A stretch of DNA of 64,000 nt from the NCBI GenBank assembly GCA_025060015.1, contig JANXDB010000054.1:1-64000 (forward strand). The letters run 5' to 3'. The DNA comes from Caldimicrobium sp. GTDB lineage: Bacteria; Desulfobacterota; Thermodesulfobacteria; Thermodesulfobacteriales; Thermodesulfobacteriaceae. Every line of letters starts with the position of its first letter. The first letter of the stretch is position 1. The notes under the pieces are model-generated. The model ran no database searches. It saw nothing but the letters and a program-made list of their open reading frames with translations, and was not told the origin of the DNA. Made by a program: the position numbers and the translations under genes. Below, piece by piece: positions 7,343 to 16,511 of the stretch.

Positions 7343-8723
7343 GTTTTTTTTCTGTAGAGAAACTTATTAAGCTCTCATGCACCTTGTAGATATCTCCCGC
7401 ACCCATGGTTAGGATCAAATACTCAGAAGTGGCAAAATCTCTGATCAAGGGCATTATTTCCTCTTTGCTTTTTACAAAAAAAGTTGGTTTTGTACCCCTA
7501 ACCTCTCGTACTGCTTGATAAAAGGTTTCACCAGTGATACCAGGCAGGGGTTCCTCATTGGCAGGATAAATATCAGTGAGAATCAAAAGCTCTGGGGCCT
7601 TTAGGGCAAGCAAAAACTCATCCCAAAGTGCACGGGTGCGTGTATAACGATGGGGCTGAAAACAGAGAATTATCCTCTTATCGGGATGTAAACTCCTCAG
7701 GGTGGAAAGAGTGGCAATGATCTCTTTAGGATGATGAGCATAATCATCAATCAGAATCGCTCCTTGATACTGACCCTTCAACTCCAGCCTTCTCTTCACA
7801 CCTCTAAAACCCTCCAAAATCTTAAAGACCCTTCTTAAGGGTAAATCCAAAACCAAAGCGACTCCTATAGCACCTAGGGCATTAAGGGCGTTATGTCTTC
7901 CGGGTATACCAAGCCTAAACTTTCCTAATCTCTTCTCTTTATAATAGACTTCAACTAAGGGATAGGCTTCATCCTGTAAGATCTTTCCACGTAATTGAGC
8001 TTCAGGTGAAAAGCCGTAGAGAAGGAATGGGCCTGATAATTCCTCGATGACCTCTTTAACCCCTGGGTCATCTATGCAGAGAATAGCCTTACCCTCAGGA
8101 TGAGTTCTTAAAATAAAACTCGCAAAGGCCTTTTTAATAGCATGAAAGTCAGCATAAAAATCTAAATGTTCCCGATCTATGTTGGTTATTACCTCGATAA
8201 ATGGCGAATAAAAGAGAAAGGAGCCATCGCTCTCATCGGCCTCTGCCACCAGATATTCACCATCACCGAGCAATGAATTGGCCTTGACATTGTTTATAAT
8301 GCCTCCCACAATTACCGTTGGATTTAGTTTCATATTGATAAGAATCTCAGCAACAATAGAGGTTGTGGTGGTCTTCCCATGAGATCCAGCAACCACGATA
8401 CTTTTGGGATAGGCTTGCATGACCTCAGAGAGCATCCTTGCTCTTGGTAAAAGAAGAAGCCCTTTCTCCTTAGCAAACTTTATCTCAGGATTTTCCTTAG
8501 GAACAGCCGATGAGTAGACAATAATCTCCGTATCTGCTAAATGGGAGGGATCATGACCCAGGTATACCTCAATTCCTTCCTTTAAAAGTGGATCTAAGTA
8601 CTTGCTTTTGGCCAAATCACAGCCAGTCACTATGTGGCCCATGCGATGTAGCAGTCTTGCAAGACCACTCATTCCCACTCCACCAATCCCAATGAAATGG
8701 ATCTTTCTTCTCTTCTCTAACAT
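7329..8723 (-). CDS. murC: UDP-N-acetylmuramate--L-alanine ligase
   Basis: 464 residues. Adds L-Ala to UDP-MurNAc. The N-terminal Rossmann domain begins KIHFIGIGGVGMSGLARLL. The ATP loop GSHGKTTTT is near residue 114. EADESDGSF near 162 and TNIDREHLDFY near 178 are the Mur-ligase centre, and DDYAHHPKEI near 325 and FQPHRYTRT near 357 begin the C-terminal domain. It sits between murG and murB, as in many dcw clusters, with 11 bp after murG. Confidence 0.98.
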   Translation of the reverse strand: MLEKRRKIHFIGIGGVGMSGLARLLHRMGHIVTGCDLAKSKYLDPLLKEGIEVYLGHDPSHLADTEIIVYSSAVPKENPEIKFAKEKGLLLLPRARMLSEVMQAYPKSIVVAGSHGKTTTTSIVAEILINMKLNPTVIVGGIINNVKANSLLGDGEYLVAEADESDGSFLFYSPFIEVITNIDREHLDFYADFHAIKKAFASFILRTHPEGKAILCIDDPGVKEVIEELSGPFLLYGFSPEAQLRGKILQDEAYPLVEVYYKEKRLGKFRLGIPGRHNALNALGAIGVALVLDLPLRRVFKILEGFRGVKRRLELKGQYQGAILIDDYAHHPKEIIATLSTLRSLHPDKRIILCFQPHRYTRTRALWDEFLLALKAPELLILTDIYPANEEPLPGITGETFYQAVREVRGTKPTFFVKSKEEIMPLIRDFATSEYLILTMGAGDIYKVHESLISFSTEKKHAVA

Positions 8724-8734
8724 AGTCCCATACC

Positions 8735-9814
8735 TCAGGAAAAAATTCTTTTGGTCTCTTCTATTATGAAAACTTCTGGCTTTGATGGACTTAGTTTTGC
8801 TAGATTTTCCCTCAGAGCATCAAGCCTCTGTGGTTCATTGAGGAGGCTTGTAATGGTTTTTATAAATTCCTCTTCTTTTATTTCTTCCTGTCTGAACATC
8901 AAGGCGGATGAGTTTTTAACGAGAACTTCCGCATTCCTCTCCTGATGTTGATGCGTGGCATGGGGAAAAGGAATGAGTATAGCCGGTTTTCTTAAGGCAA
9001 TAAGCTCTGCCAAGGTAGAAGCCCCGGCTCTGGAAATAACTAAATCAGCTTGCGCATAAGCCCATCCCATATCCTCAATAAAAGGATATACCCTTAGACG
9101 TCCTCTCTCCATCTCCCCAGGTAGAATCTTTTCATACCCAAGCCTAACCCTTTCAAAATCATCCAGTCCTGTCTGATGATATAAAAAAAGATCACTAATC
9201 TCTTTAAAGAGATGTGGAGCCATTTTTAACAAAAGATCGTTAATAGAAGCTGCTCCCAGACTTCCGCCTAAAACCAAAAGCCCCTTTCCGGGATGTATTC
9301 TATCCTTTGGCTTAAGAACTTCCCTTCTCACAGGTGTTCCAGAGATCATTACCTTTTTCTTTGGGAAGTAATTAATGCTTTCAGCAAAGCTCACAAAGAT
9401 TTTATCTACGAATCTACTTAGTAGTACATTAGCCCTTCCTGGAATAGCATTCTGTTCCTGCAAAACCGCCCTTATGCCAAGAGCTTTTCCTGCCAGTACC
9501 ACGGGAACTGAAACATAACCTCCTTCTGCCAAAATTACCGCTGGTTTAATCCTGTTAATCAACTTGAGGGATTTAAAAAAGGCTAACATTAGCTTACCCA
9601 TAGCCCGTAGTTTGGCTCCTAAGGATCTACCTATGAATCCCTCCACATCTAGCTCGAAGGTTGAAAAGGGTTTATCCTTAAGGATGAGTCTTTCTATCTT
9701 TCTCTTACCTGAGACGAAAAACACCTCTTCACCTCTACTTAATAGCTCCTCTGCTATAGCAATGCCAGGGAAAAGATGTCCACCAGTGCCTCCAGCCACT
9801 ATAAGCCACCTCAA
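8735..9814 (-). CDS. murG: MurG lipid II-forming N-acetylglucosaminyltransferase
   Basis: 359 residues. A GT28 enzyme at the inner face of the membrane that converts lipid I to lipid II. The N-terminal glycine loop AGGTGGHLFPGIAIAEEL, the EGGYVSVPVVLAGKALGIRAVLQEQNAIPG block near 95-125, GGSLGAASIND near 180, and the UDP-GlcNAc site ISRAGASTLAEL near 260 are all present. The start codon is TTG, forming a TTGA overlap with the stop of murD. No ATG lies in a better place. MurG follows murD directly: the ftsW gene that usually separates them is absent. Confidence 0.97.
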   Translation of the reverse strand: MRWLIVAGGTGGHLFPGIAIAEELLSRGEEVFFVSGKRKIERLILKDKPFSTFELDVEGFIGRSLGAKLRAMGKLMLAFFKSLKLINRIKPAVILAEGGYVSVPVVLAGKALGIRAVLQEQNAIPGRANVLLSRFVDKIFVSFAESINYFPKKKVMISGTPVRREVLKPKDRIHPGKGLLVLGGSLGAASINDLLLKMAPHLFKEISDLFLYHQTGLDDFERVRLGYEKILPGEMERGRLRVYPFIEDMGWAYAQADLVISRAGASTLAELIALRKPAILIPFPHATHQHQERNAEVLVKNSSALMFRQEEIKEEEFIKTITSLLNEPQRLDALRENLAKLSPSKPEVFIIEETKRIFS

Positions 9815-11205
9815 TGGAAAATCTCCCTTTCAGAGGTCTCTCCATAAAATTTAGGAGCGTATTTCAAAACCAGTTCTCTGAATACCTCACCTCTTTCCTG
9901 ATAATCTCTGAATTGATCATAACTTGAGCAGGCTGGAGAGAGCAAAACCACGTCCCCTGGCACAGAGACCTTTAACGCTATAGTCAAAGCCTGTGGAAGA
10001 TCCTCCACCACATAGGTTTCCACTAACTCTCCTAAATCTTCAAGGATGGTATATCTTGCTTCACCCATTAAGATAAGGGTTTTCACCTTTTCTTTAATAA
10101 GGTGACGCAGGGGAGAATAGGTAGATCCCTTGTGTCTTCCACCAAGGATCAAAATTATAGGTGGAGACAAACCCCTCAAAGCTTGCAAAGTGGCATCCAC
10201 GTTGGTAGCCTTTGAGTCATTCACAAAAGTTACCCCTCCGAAGGTTCCCACAGGTTCAAGTCTATGAGGAAAGCCGACAAATTCCTCGATCAACCTCTCA
10301 CAGGCTCTTCTATCAGCTCCCATAAGACGGCAGGCAAGTAGAGCACAGAGGAGATTTACTCTGTTATGCAATCCAAGAAGTCTAAAGGACCTAAGAGAGT
10401 AAACCTCCTCATCCTGCAAAAGCAAAATCGCCTTGTCTCCCTCTATAAAGGCCGATGAACCCTTTTCCCGTTTTTCCGAAAAAAAGAATGGCCTACCCTT
10501 AACAAGACTTTTAAAGGTCTCAAAATAGGGCTCCTTTAAGGGCAGTAGAGCAAAGTCCTTCTCACCCTGTTTTTCAAAGAGCCTATACTTGTAGTAAGCG
10601 TATTCATTCATACTGCTATATCTGTCTAAGTGATCGGGAGTTATATTAAGAAGAAGTCCTATTTTTGGAGAGAACTCTTCCACAGTTTCCAATTGAAAAC
10701 TTGAAACCTCTAACACCAACTTATCTACCTTAATGCCAGAGAGGATGTACTCTGATAGCGGAATCCCGTAATTGCCACCTGTAAAGACTTTAAAGCCCGC
10801 TAATTTTAGAAGTTCGGAAACCATGGCGGTAGTGGTTGTTTTCCCGTTAGTTCCAGTTATAGCAACTATGTTTTCCCTTTCATTCTCTCTTAGCAAGCGA
10901 AAGGCGAGTTCCAACTCGCCCCACAGAGGAATACCTTCTTTGAGAGCAGGTAAAAGGACATCTTTAGGCACACCAGGACTCGTCACTATTAAATCGGCTT
11001 TTTTCAAGGTGTCTGGCCTATGCCCACCTGTCTCAAAGACTACTCCCTGGACTTCCATAGAAGACAGGTAAGAGGGAGGTAGGTCTTCCCTGCCCTTACT
11101 CTCTGACACGATGACCTCTGCACCTTTGACGAGTAAAAGTCTAGTTGCTGCCTGGCCACTCTTACCAAAACCTATGACCACTACTCTTTTACCTCTGAGG
11201 TCCAT
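9811..11205 (-). CDS. murD: UDP-N-acetylmuramoyl-L-alanine--D-glutamate ligase
   Basis: 464 residues. Adds D-Glu to UDP-MurNAc-L-Ala. I chose the ATG at 11205 (MDLRGKRVVVIGFGKSG): the Rossmann strand begins there as in the family, AAGG lies 3 bp upstream, and the gene starts 5 bp after mraY. A longer frame to 11298 would only overlap mraY by nearly 90 bp. The ATP loop TGTNGKTTTT, NITPDHLDRY in the centre and VNDSKATNVDATLQAL in the third quarter are intact. The TGA stop overlaps the TTG start of murG. Confidence 0.97.
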   Translation of the reverse strand: MDLRGKRVVVIGFGKSGQAATRLLLVKGAEVIVSESKGREDLPPSYLSSMEVQGVVFETGGHRPDTLKKADLIVTSPGVPKDVLLPALKEGIPLWGELELAFRLLRENERENIVAITGTNGKTTTTAMVSELLKLAGFKVFTGGNYGIPLSEYILSGIKVDKLVLEVSSFQLETVEEFSPKIGLLLNITPDHLDRYSSMNEYAYYKYRLFEKQGEKDFALLPLKEPYFETFKSLVKGRPFFFSEKREKGSSAFIEGDKAILLLQDEEVYSLRSFRLLGLHNRVNLLCALLACRLMGADRRACERLIEEFVGFPHRLEPVGTFGGVTFVNDSKATNVDATLQALRGLSPPIILILGGRHKGSTYSPLRHLIKEKVKTLILMGEARYTILEDLGELVETYVVEDLPQALTIALKVSVPGDVVLLSPACSSYDQFRDYQERGEVFRELVLKYAPKFYGETSEREIFH

Positions 11206-11210
11206 AACCT

Positions 11211-12290
11211 TTAACGTATCTTCAGGGTGCTTAAGGCCAAAAGCCCACATATTATGGAAATAATCCAGAATCGAACTACAACCTTGTTTTCCTTCCAACC
11301 TTTAAGCTCAAAGTGATGATGAAGGGGAGCCATCCTGAAGATCCTCTTACCTCCCGTTAGTTTAAAATAGCCCACCTGAAGCATAACCGAAAAAGCTTCC
11401 ATCACAAAAACTGCTCCTGCTATGACCAGTAAAAACTCCTGCTTTATCATCACTGCAATTGCCCCCATTATCCCACCCAAGGAAAGAGACCCCACATCAC
11501 CCATGAAGACCTCAGCAGGGTGAGAATTGTACCATAAAAAACCAAGTCCTGCCCCTCCAAGGATGGCACACACTATAGTCAATTCACCTGCATAAGGCAC
11601 ATAGGGAATATATAAATACTGGGCAAACTTTATATGACCCGTCACATAGGACAAAACAGTGTAAACCCCTGCTACTACACAAAAAGGCACTATGGCAAGT
11701 CCATCGAGACCATCGGTGAGATTGACCCCATTAGAGCTTCCAATTAAAACGATCCCAGCAAAAAAGAGATAAAAGATCCCTAAGTCAAGAACTATCCTCT
11801 TAAAAAATGGAAGATTCAAGGTGGTACTAAAATTTAGAATATGAAAAAGAATGAGATAAAAGATAAGAACAGCCAAAAACTGCAGTATCAACTTTTCTCT
11901 GGCTTTAAGACCGAGATTTTTACCTCTCTTGAGCTTGAGATAGTCATCTAAGAACCCTATAAAGCCAAAGGCAAGGAAGGTAAAAAGAGCTAACCACACA
12001 AAGGGATTGAAAAGATTGCACCAGAGCAGGGTTGAGACTGTCACCCCAAAGATGATCACCACTCCGCCCATGGTAGGTGTTCCAGTTTTAGCATGATGAT
12101 GAGCTGGACCCTCCTCCCTAATAATCTGACCAAACTGTCTACTTCTCATGAACCTGATAAAATAAGGCATGGTGAAATAAACCAAAAGGAAAGCCGTAAT
12201 AGATCCATAAATCATACGAAAGGTGATGTATTTGAAAACGTTGAAAAGGGTTATCCATTCACTCAACGGATAAAATAGATGATAAAACAT
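11211..12290 (-). CDS. mraY: Phospho-N-acetylmuramoyl-pentapeptide transferase
   Basis: 359 residues with about ten TM helices. Makes lipid I from UDP-MurNAc-pentapeptide and undecaprenyl phosphate at the inner membrane. The signatures are AKTGTPTMGGVVI near 68, FGFIGFLDDYLKLKRGKNLGL near 110 (the DD pair), SSNGVNLTDGLDGLA near 185, EVFMGDVGSLSLGG near 262, and MAPLHHHFELKGWKE near 322. Spacing to murF is 1 bp. Together with murD it shows that the intracellular precursor pathway is complete even though septal synthase genes are not. Confidence 0.99.
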   Translation of the reverse strand: MFYHLFYPLSEWITLFNVFKYITFRMIYGSITAFLLVYFTMPYFIRFMRSRQFGQIIREEGPAHHHAKTGTPTMGGVVIIFGVTVSTLLWCNLFNPFVWLALFTFLAFGFIGFLDDYLKLKRGKNLGLKAREKLILQFLAVLIFYLILFHILNFSTTLNLPFFKRIVLDLGIFYLFFAGIVLIGSSNGVNLTDGLDGLAIVPFCVVAGVYTVLSYVTGHIKFAQYLYIPYVPYAGELTIVCAILGGAGLGFLWYNSHPAEVFMGDVGSLSLGGIMGAIAVMIKQEFLLVIAGAVFVMEAFSVMLQVGYFKLTGGKRIFRMAPLHHHFELKGWKENKVVVRFWIISIICGLLALSTLKIR

Positions 12291-12291
12291 C

Positions 12292-13686
12292 CTAGGCCAT
12301 TCCTTTTAAAAGCTTTTCTACAATCCTTTCCATCCTGAGGGATCGAGATCCCTTTATATACACTAAGGCCTTTTTTGTGGGAATTGTGGCCTTTTCTAAA
12401 AAATCCTCAACCCTTTTATATATGTTAAAGGATTTGCCGGAAGATTTATAGCCCTCTGCATAATGTTCAGCCATATCTCCTATAAATATAGCCCTATCCA
12501 CAACGAAACCTGCTAACTCTCCTATTTCCCTGTGATACCTTGGTGCTTCTTCGCCAAGTTCCTTCATATCACCCAAGATCAGGATCTTTTCTCCTGAAGC
12601 CATATCCACATCAGACAGCCAGTTGAGAGCCGCAGTAACAGAGCCAGGATTGGCATTGTAGGTATCATCAACGAGAATGATATCTCCAAGCTGATAGATC
12701 TTACTTCGAACTAATAGGGGACTTACTGAGGAGAGGGTTTCAAGGAGGGTTTCCATGGCCAAACCCGTAGCCACGCCTATAGCTAAGGCCCCTAAGAGAT
12801 TCAGTATATTGTGTTTGCCAGAGAGTGGAACTTGCCATTCATAGTGCTTTCCCTCGTACTCAAGCAAGACCTTTGAACCCTCAGGCAGTGAATTAATACC
12901 AAGCAACCTCAGATCTGCCCCGAGATCCTCTCCGTAGGAGATCTTTCTCTGAGGAAACCTCTGGGCACGATTTCTTAAAAGAGGCTGATCATAAAAGTAA
13001 ATTATGGTCCCCGATGGATCCGTCCTCTCAAATAGTGATACCTTCTCCTCCAGAACTCCCTCTAAGGTGCCTAGTCCCTCCAGATGAGCTGGATAGATAC
13101 AGGTAATAAGAGAAATTTCTGGTTGCACAATTTCAGCAAGCCTTCCGATCTCTCCTTTCTCACTGGTCCCAACCTCTAAAATAGCCCACTCTGGTTTATC
13201 GGTGAAGCTAAGTAAACTTAGGGGCACACCTATTAGGTTATTGTAATTTGCCTCGTTTTTTCTTACTCTGTAAAAATTGGAAAGAAGGGTGTAGGTTAAC
13301 TCTTTGGTTGTGGTTTTTCCGCAGGAACCAGTAATGGCAATAACTCTGAAACTCTCTCTTACACGAAAGAACTGAGCCAAATCACCAAGGGCTCTTATGG
13401 TATCCTTGACGAGTATGACTGATAATTCCTGGGGTAGTTCCTCGAGTTTAAGATCCTCAGGTATACGATGAAAGACCAGGCCACCTGCTCCTTTTTCTAT
13501 GGCCTCTTTCCAAAAGGTGTGACCATCAAAGTTTCTTCCCTTTAAGGCAAAGAACAGAAATTCTGGCTCTAAAAGTCTAGTATCCGTGCAAATTCCTTTA
13601 AAGGTGACTCCCATGTCTCCGTTAATCAGGATTCCTGAAGTAGCCTTTACTATATCCTCAGTGCTGAAGGGACTTATGACAAGCAT
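12292..13686 (-). CDS. murF: UDP-N-acetylmuramoyl-tripeptide--D-alanyl-D-alanine ligase
   Basis: 464 residues. Attaches D-Ala-D-Ala to the UDP-MurNAc tripeptide. It has the FALKGRNFDGHTFWKEAIEKGA block of the N-terminal domain near 45, the ATP loop TGSCGKTTTKEL near 118, NYNNLIGVPLSLL near 145, EVGTSEKGEIG near 175, and LVDDTYNANPGSVTAAL at the start of the C-terminal domain. It is flanked within 1 bp by murE and mraY. The source of D-Ala-D-Ala (ddl) is not in this cluster. Confidence 0.98.
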   Translation of the reverse strand: MLVISPFSTEDIVKATSGILINGDMGVTFKGICTDTRLLEPEFLFFALKGRNFDGHTFWKEAIEKGAGGLVFHRIPEDLKLEELPQELSVILVKDTIRALGDLAQFFRVRESFRVIAITGSCGKTTTKELTYTLLSNFYRVRKNEANYNNLIGVPLSLLSFTDKPEWAILEVGTSEKGEIGRLAEIVQPEISLITCIYPAHLEGLGTLEGVLEEKVSLFERTDPSGTIIYFYDQPLLRNRAQRFPQRKISYGEDLGADLRLLGINSLPEGSKVLLEYEGKHYEWQVPLSGKHNILNLLGALAIGVATGLAMETLLETLSSVSPLLVRSKIYQLGDIILVDDTYNANPGSVTAALNWLSDVDMASGEKILILGDMKELGEEAPRYHREIGELAGFVVDRAIFIGDMAEHYAEGYKSSGKSFNIYKRVEDFLEKATIPTKKALVYIKGSRSLRMERIVEKLLKGMA

Positions 13687-15162
13687 CTACGTTACTCCTG
13701 AAGATCTCAGTATTTTTCTTATCTCCTCTTGATCGGAAAAGGGATATCTTATCCCTTCGATCTCCTGATATCTTTCGTGTCCCTTCCCTGCAACAAGCAG
13801 TATATCTCCGTCCCGTAACATTTCTATAGCAAAGGCCAGGGCTTCTCTCCTATCCGGAAGGCAAAAGCAGGGTTTACTTCCGTTCATACCACCCTTGATC
13901 TCATCAATGATCTTAACTGGATCTTCAAAGCGTGGGTTATCCGATGTAAGGATGACTACATCGCTAAGCCTTTGAGCAACCTCACCCATAAGAGGTCTCT
14001 TTCCTGGATCTCTGTTGCCACCACAGCCAAAAAGCACTATCAATCTTTCTCCCTTCAAAGGCAAAAGACCCCTTATAGCATTTTCCAGGGCTTCAGGAGT
14101 GTGAGCATAATCAACGAAAATCAAGGCCTCTCCCTTTTTGCCACAGAGCTCAAGTCTACCAGGAGGATTGGACAGATGACGTAGTGCCTCCAAAACCTCC
14201 TCCAATTTCAATTCTAAAGCCAGCGCACATCCTAATAGTGTGGCAACATTTTTGGCCTGGTAGTCTCCAAAGAGTTTGGTCTCAACCTGATAAATCTTAT
14301 CATAGACCCTTATGTGCAATTTCAAACCAGGAGTTCTATCGATGATTTTTGCATCGATACCCCCGTTGTTTACCACTAAGAGGTCTCTCTTAGGCACAAA
14401 TCCATCCTTTAACAGCTCTCCTGCAAGCCTTCGACCGTAATCACTCTCATAGGATATAACCGCCCTTCCCCTGTCTCCAAGATAGTGGGTAAAGAGTTTC
14501 TTCTTTGAAAGATAGTAACTTTCCATATCTCCATGATAGTCCAGGTGATCCCTTGATAGGTTAGTGAAGGCAGAGACCTTGAATTTGAGACCAAAGATTC
14601 TATCCTGGTCTAGTGCATGGGAGGACACTTCCATGACTATAAATGCAAGGGAGAGCTCTCTTGCCCTTTTCAAGAGGGGGGCAAGACTAAAAATTGAGGG
14701 TGTTGTCTCCAGAGCCTCCGCTACGGAGCCAACTTCATAAAATAAAGTTCCAATGTAACCTGTGGGATAGCCCAGGAAATTCAATAACTCTTTTAAAAAA
14801 AAACTCACTGAGGATTTACCATTGGTCCCAGTAATACCTAACAGATTAAGATCTCTCTCGGGATTATCCAAAAACTTTAGAAGGATCCTACTTCCACACC
14901 TAAGTGGATCCTTAACCTGGACTTGAGCGACTTTGTAGATATCTTCGGGGGAAGTCTCCCGCAAAATGGCAACAGCTCCCCTTTCTATGGCAAGGGGGAT
15001 AAAGGCTTCTCCATGTTGTTTAGTTCCCCTTCTTGCCACAAAAAGATAGCCAGGCCTAACCTCCTGAGCTTTGTCGGTTACACCGGTGATCAAGAGATCA
15101 TCTTTGAGGTTTAAGGTAGATAAAAGGTGCTCCCCCTCCAAAATGGTTGTAAGTTTTTTCAT
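13687..15162 (-). CDS. murE: UDP-MurNAc-L-alanyl-D-glutamate--2,6-diaminopimelate ligase
   Basis: 491 residues. Adds the third amino acid of the stem peptide. The ATP loop GITGTNGKSS lies near 112, EVSSHALDQDRI near 182, and VDYAHTPEALENAIRG near 350. The motif TSDNPRFEDP near 405 contains DNPR, the signature of enzymes that use meso-diaminopimelate rather than lysine, so the wall is predicted to be meso-DAP type. It overlaps the ftsI-like gene by 4 bp (ATGA). Confidence 0.98.
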   Translation of the reverse strand: MKKLTTILEGEHLLSTLNLKDDLLITGVTDKAQEVRPGYLFVARRGTKQHGEAFIPLAIERGAVAILRETSPEDIYKVAQVQVKDPLRCGSRILLKFLDNPERDLNLLGITGTNGKSSVSFFLKELLNFLGYPTGYIGTLFYEVGSVAEALETTPSIFSLAPLLKRARELSLAFIVMEVSSHALDQDRIFGLKFKVSAFTNLSRDHLDYHGDMESYYLSKKKLFTHYLGDRGRAVISYESDYGRRLAGELLKDGFVPKRDLLVVNNGGIDAKIIDRTPGLKLHIRVYDKIYQVETKLFGDYQAKNVATLLGCALALELKLEEVLEALRHLSNPPGRLELCGKKGEALIFVDYAHTPEALENAIRGLLPLKGERLIVLFGCGGNRDPGKRPLMGEVAQRLSDVVILTSDNPRFEDPVKIIDEIKGGMNGSKPCFCLPDRREALAFAIEMLRDGDILLVAGKGHERYQEIEGIRYPFSDQEEIRKILRSSGVT

Positions 15163-16169
15163 GGTTTTATCATAAGGTTTACAAGATGATCATGTTCTTT
15201 CTTAAGCCTTTGCCAGAAAGGCTCCTCATCCTTCTCTTCTGATGGCAGATACCCTGATAACACCAAGAGGTAATCATCTTTAGTAATGAAAGAGAGCCAC
15301 CTTTTATTATGAGATAAATATAAGTAGAGATTCTCTCTCTCCAAGGTCAGTCTATCACATAGTTTTTCTTTGAGAGGCGTTAAAGTAGGATTAATAATCT
15401 TACCACAATCCTCCTCTAAAAAGGATTGAACTATGTGTAAGGGAGTTAAGCGAAGAAAGTTTCCCTCCTTTTTATACTCAGCCTTACCTAACTCCCACAA
15501 TGTCTCCTTAGGTACCTTATTGAGGATATTTTCACGGATCACTAAAGGCTCCATAAGAAAAACCTTTTCATCTATGCTATAAAAGGCTAACAGCTCTCCG
15601 GTTTCTCTTTTGAAAATAGCAACATCAGTGGGAAAGTTTGGTCCCCACTTTCGGGCATAATTATAAATCCTTTTGCAGAGATTTAAATCAAGGGAGGTAC
15701 TCTTGCTATCTATTCCTTTTAATTCCTTATTAAAAGCCTTCTCTAAACCCGAGAGACCCTCGCCTCCCAAGGTAGAGCCAATTAGAGCCCGCATTTCAGG
15801 ATAAAGAACCTTCCGTCTAATCTCACCTTTTATAATCACATTCTTTACATTCTGAAGTTTATAAACTTCATCCTGTGTTAACCCTTCAGAAATAAGTAAA
15901 AGCCCTTTCTTGGGTAATTCTAACGTCTCCTGTATATAAGGCTTCACCTCATCGGGTACATCTTTTCCAAAAAGAGATTTACCTTTCATTAATAGATAGG
16001 CCTGAAAATTTTCCTTGTTTATAACCAATGGTTCTCCATAACGATCTAAGAGATATCCTCTTTTTGTTTCCTTAAAGTAGGAACTGCTTCCCTTAGAAAT
16101 GTTAAAAATCAGAGTGAAGAAAACAAGAAAAATGGCAAATAAAAGACAGATGTTAGACATATATCTCAT
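15159..16169 (-). CDS. Degenerate FtsI/PBP-like protein lacking the transpeptidase active site
   Basis: 336 residues in the exact ftsI position (ftsL-ftsI-murE), against roughly 550-700 for normal FtsI. A TM helix (about 7-24) is followed by the class B PBP dimerisation signatures: RGYLLDRYGEPL (38-48), RRKVLYPEMRALIGS (118-132) and GEGLSGLEKAFNKELKG (136-152). Then comes the expected entry to the transpeptidase fold, TDVAIFKRETGELLAFYS (181-198). Where EPGSTFK with the catalytic Ser should follow, it reads MEPLVIREN (206-214) and jumps to LTPLHIVQSF (241-250). No SxxK, SxN or KTG motif is visible. A FVGY-like tail (LLVLSGYLP, 301-309) remains. It has 4-bp overlaps with both neighbours, and a long clean frame implies a maintained, non-catalytic gene rather than recent decay. 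Confidence 0.8.
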   Translation of the reverse strand: MRYMSNICLLFAIFLVFFTLIFNISKGSSSYFKETKRGYLLDRYGEPLVINKENFQAYLLMKGKSLFGKDVPDEVKPYIQETLELPKKGLLLISEGLTQDEVYKLQNVKNVIIKGEIRRKVLYPEMRALIGSTLGGEGLSGLEKAFNKELKGIDSKSTSLDLNLCKRIYNYARKWGPNFPTDVAIFKRETGELLAFYSIDEKVFLMEPLVIRENILNKVPKETLWELGKAEYKKEGNFLRLTPLHIVQSFLEEDCGKIINPTLTPLKEKLCDRLTLERENLYLYLSHNKRWLSFITKDDYLLVLSGYLPSEEKDEEPFWQRLKKEHDHLVNLMIKP

Positions 16170-16510
16170 CTCAGCCTAATATAGTCCTGCTCTTGAGGTG
16201 CTCTTAAACCTAAAGTTTTTGCCTTTTCCAGAATCACCTCTCTTGATGTAAGTCTATTTAATTCCTTTTCTAACTGAACCTTTTCAAGTCCTAAAGCCCT
16301 TTTTTCAAATTTGATCTTGAAATATACCAAGGTCTCGTATGCTACTGCCACACTTAATACCAGAAATACCACTGCAAGAACCGTTAACAACAGATTTTCA
16401 CCCCACTCAAAGATTTTATCCTTGAGGGAAACCTTCTCAGTCTCTCTATCTTTCTTGACCTGATAGCTATAATTTACGGTGGGCCTCACGGTGAATACCT
16501 TTCCACTCAT
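16166..16510 (-). CDS. ftsL: FtsL-like small division protein
   Basis: 114 residues from the ATG at 16510, chosen because AGGAGGT lies 6-7 bp upstream; a longer frame to 16531 has no such site and overlaps rsmH. It has a basic cytoplasmic start, one TM helix (about 39-62, LLLTVLAVVFLVLSVAVAY) and a short periplasmic coiled coil (VQLEKELNRLTSREVILEKAKTLGL). This is the FtsL/DivIC arrangement, and it sits between rsmH and the ftsI slot as FtsL does. FtsL links FtsQB to the FtsWI synthase. Sequence similarity in this family is weak, so the call rests on topology and position. Confidence 0.8.
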   Translation of the reverse strand: MSGKVFTVRPTVNYSYQVKKDRETEKVSLKDKIFEWGENLLLTVLAVVFLVLSVAVAYETLVYFKIKFEKRALGLEKVQLEKELNRLTSREVILEKAKTLGLRAPQEQDYIRLR

Positions 16511-16511
16511 T

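Noticed and set aside
11206-11298. N-terminal extension of murD
   Set aside because: It overlaps mraY and lacks family similarity; the ATG at 11205 starts at the conserved Rossmann strand.
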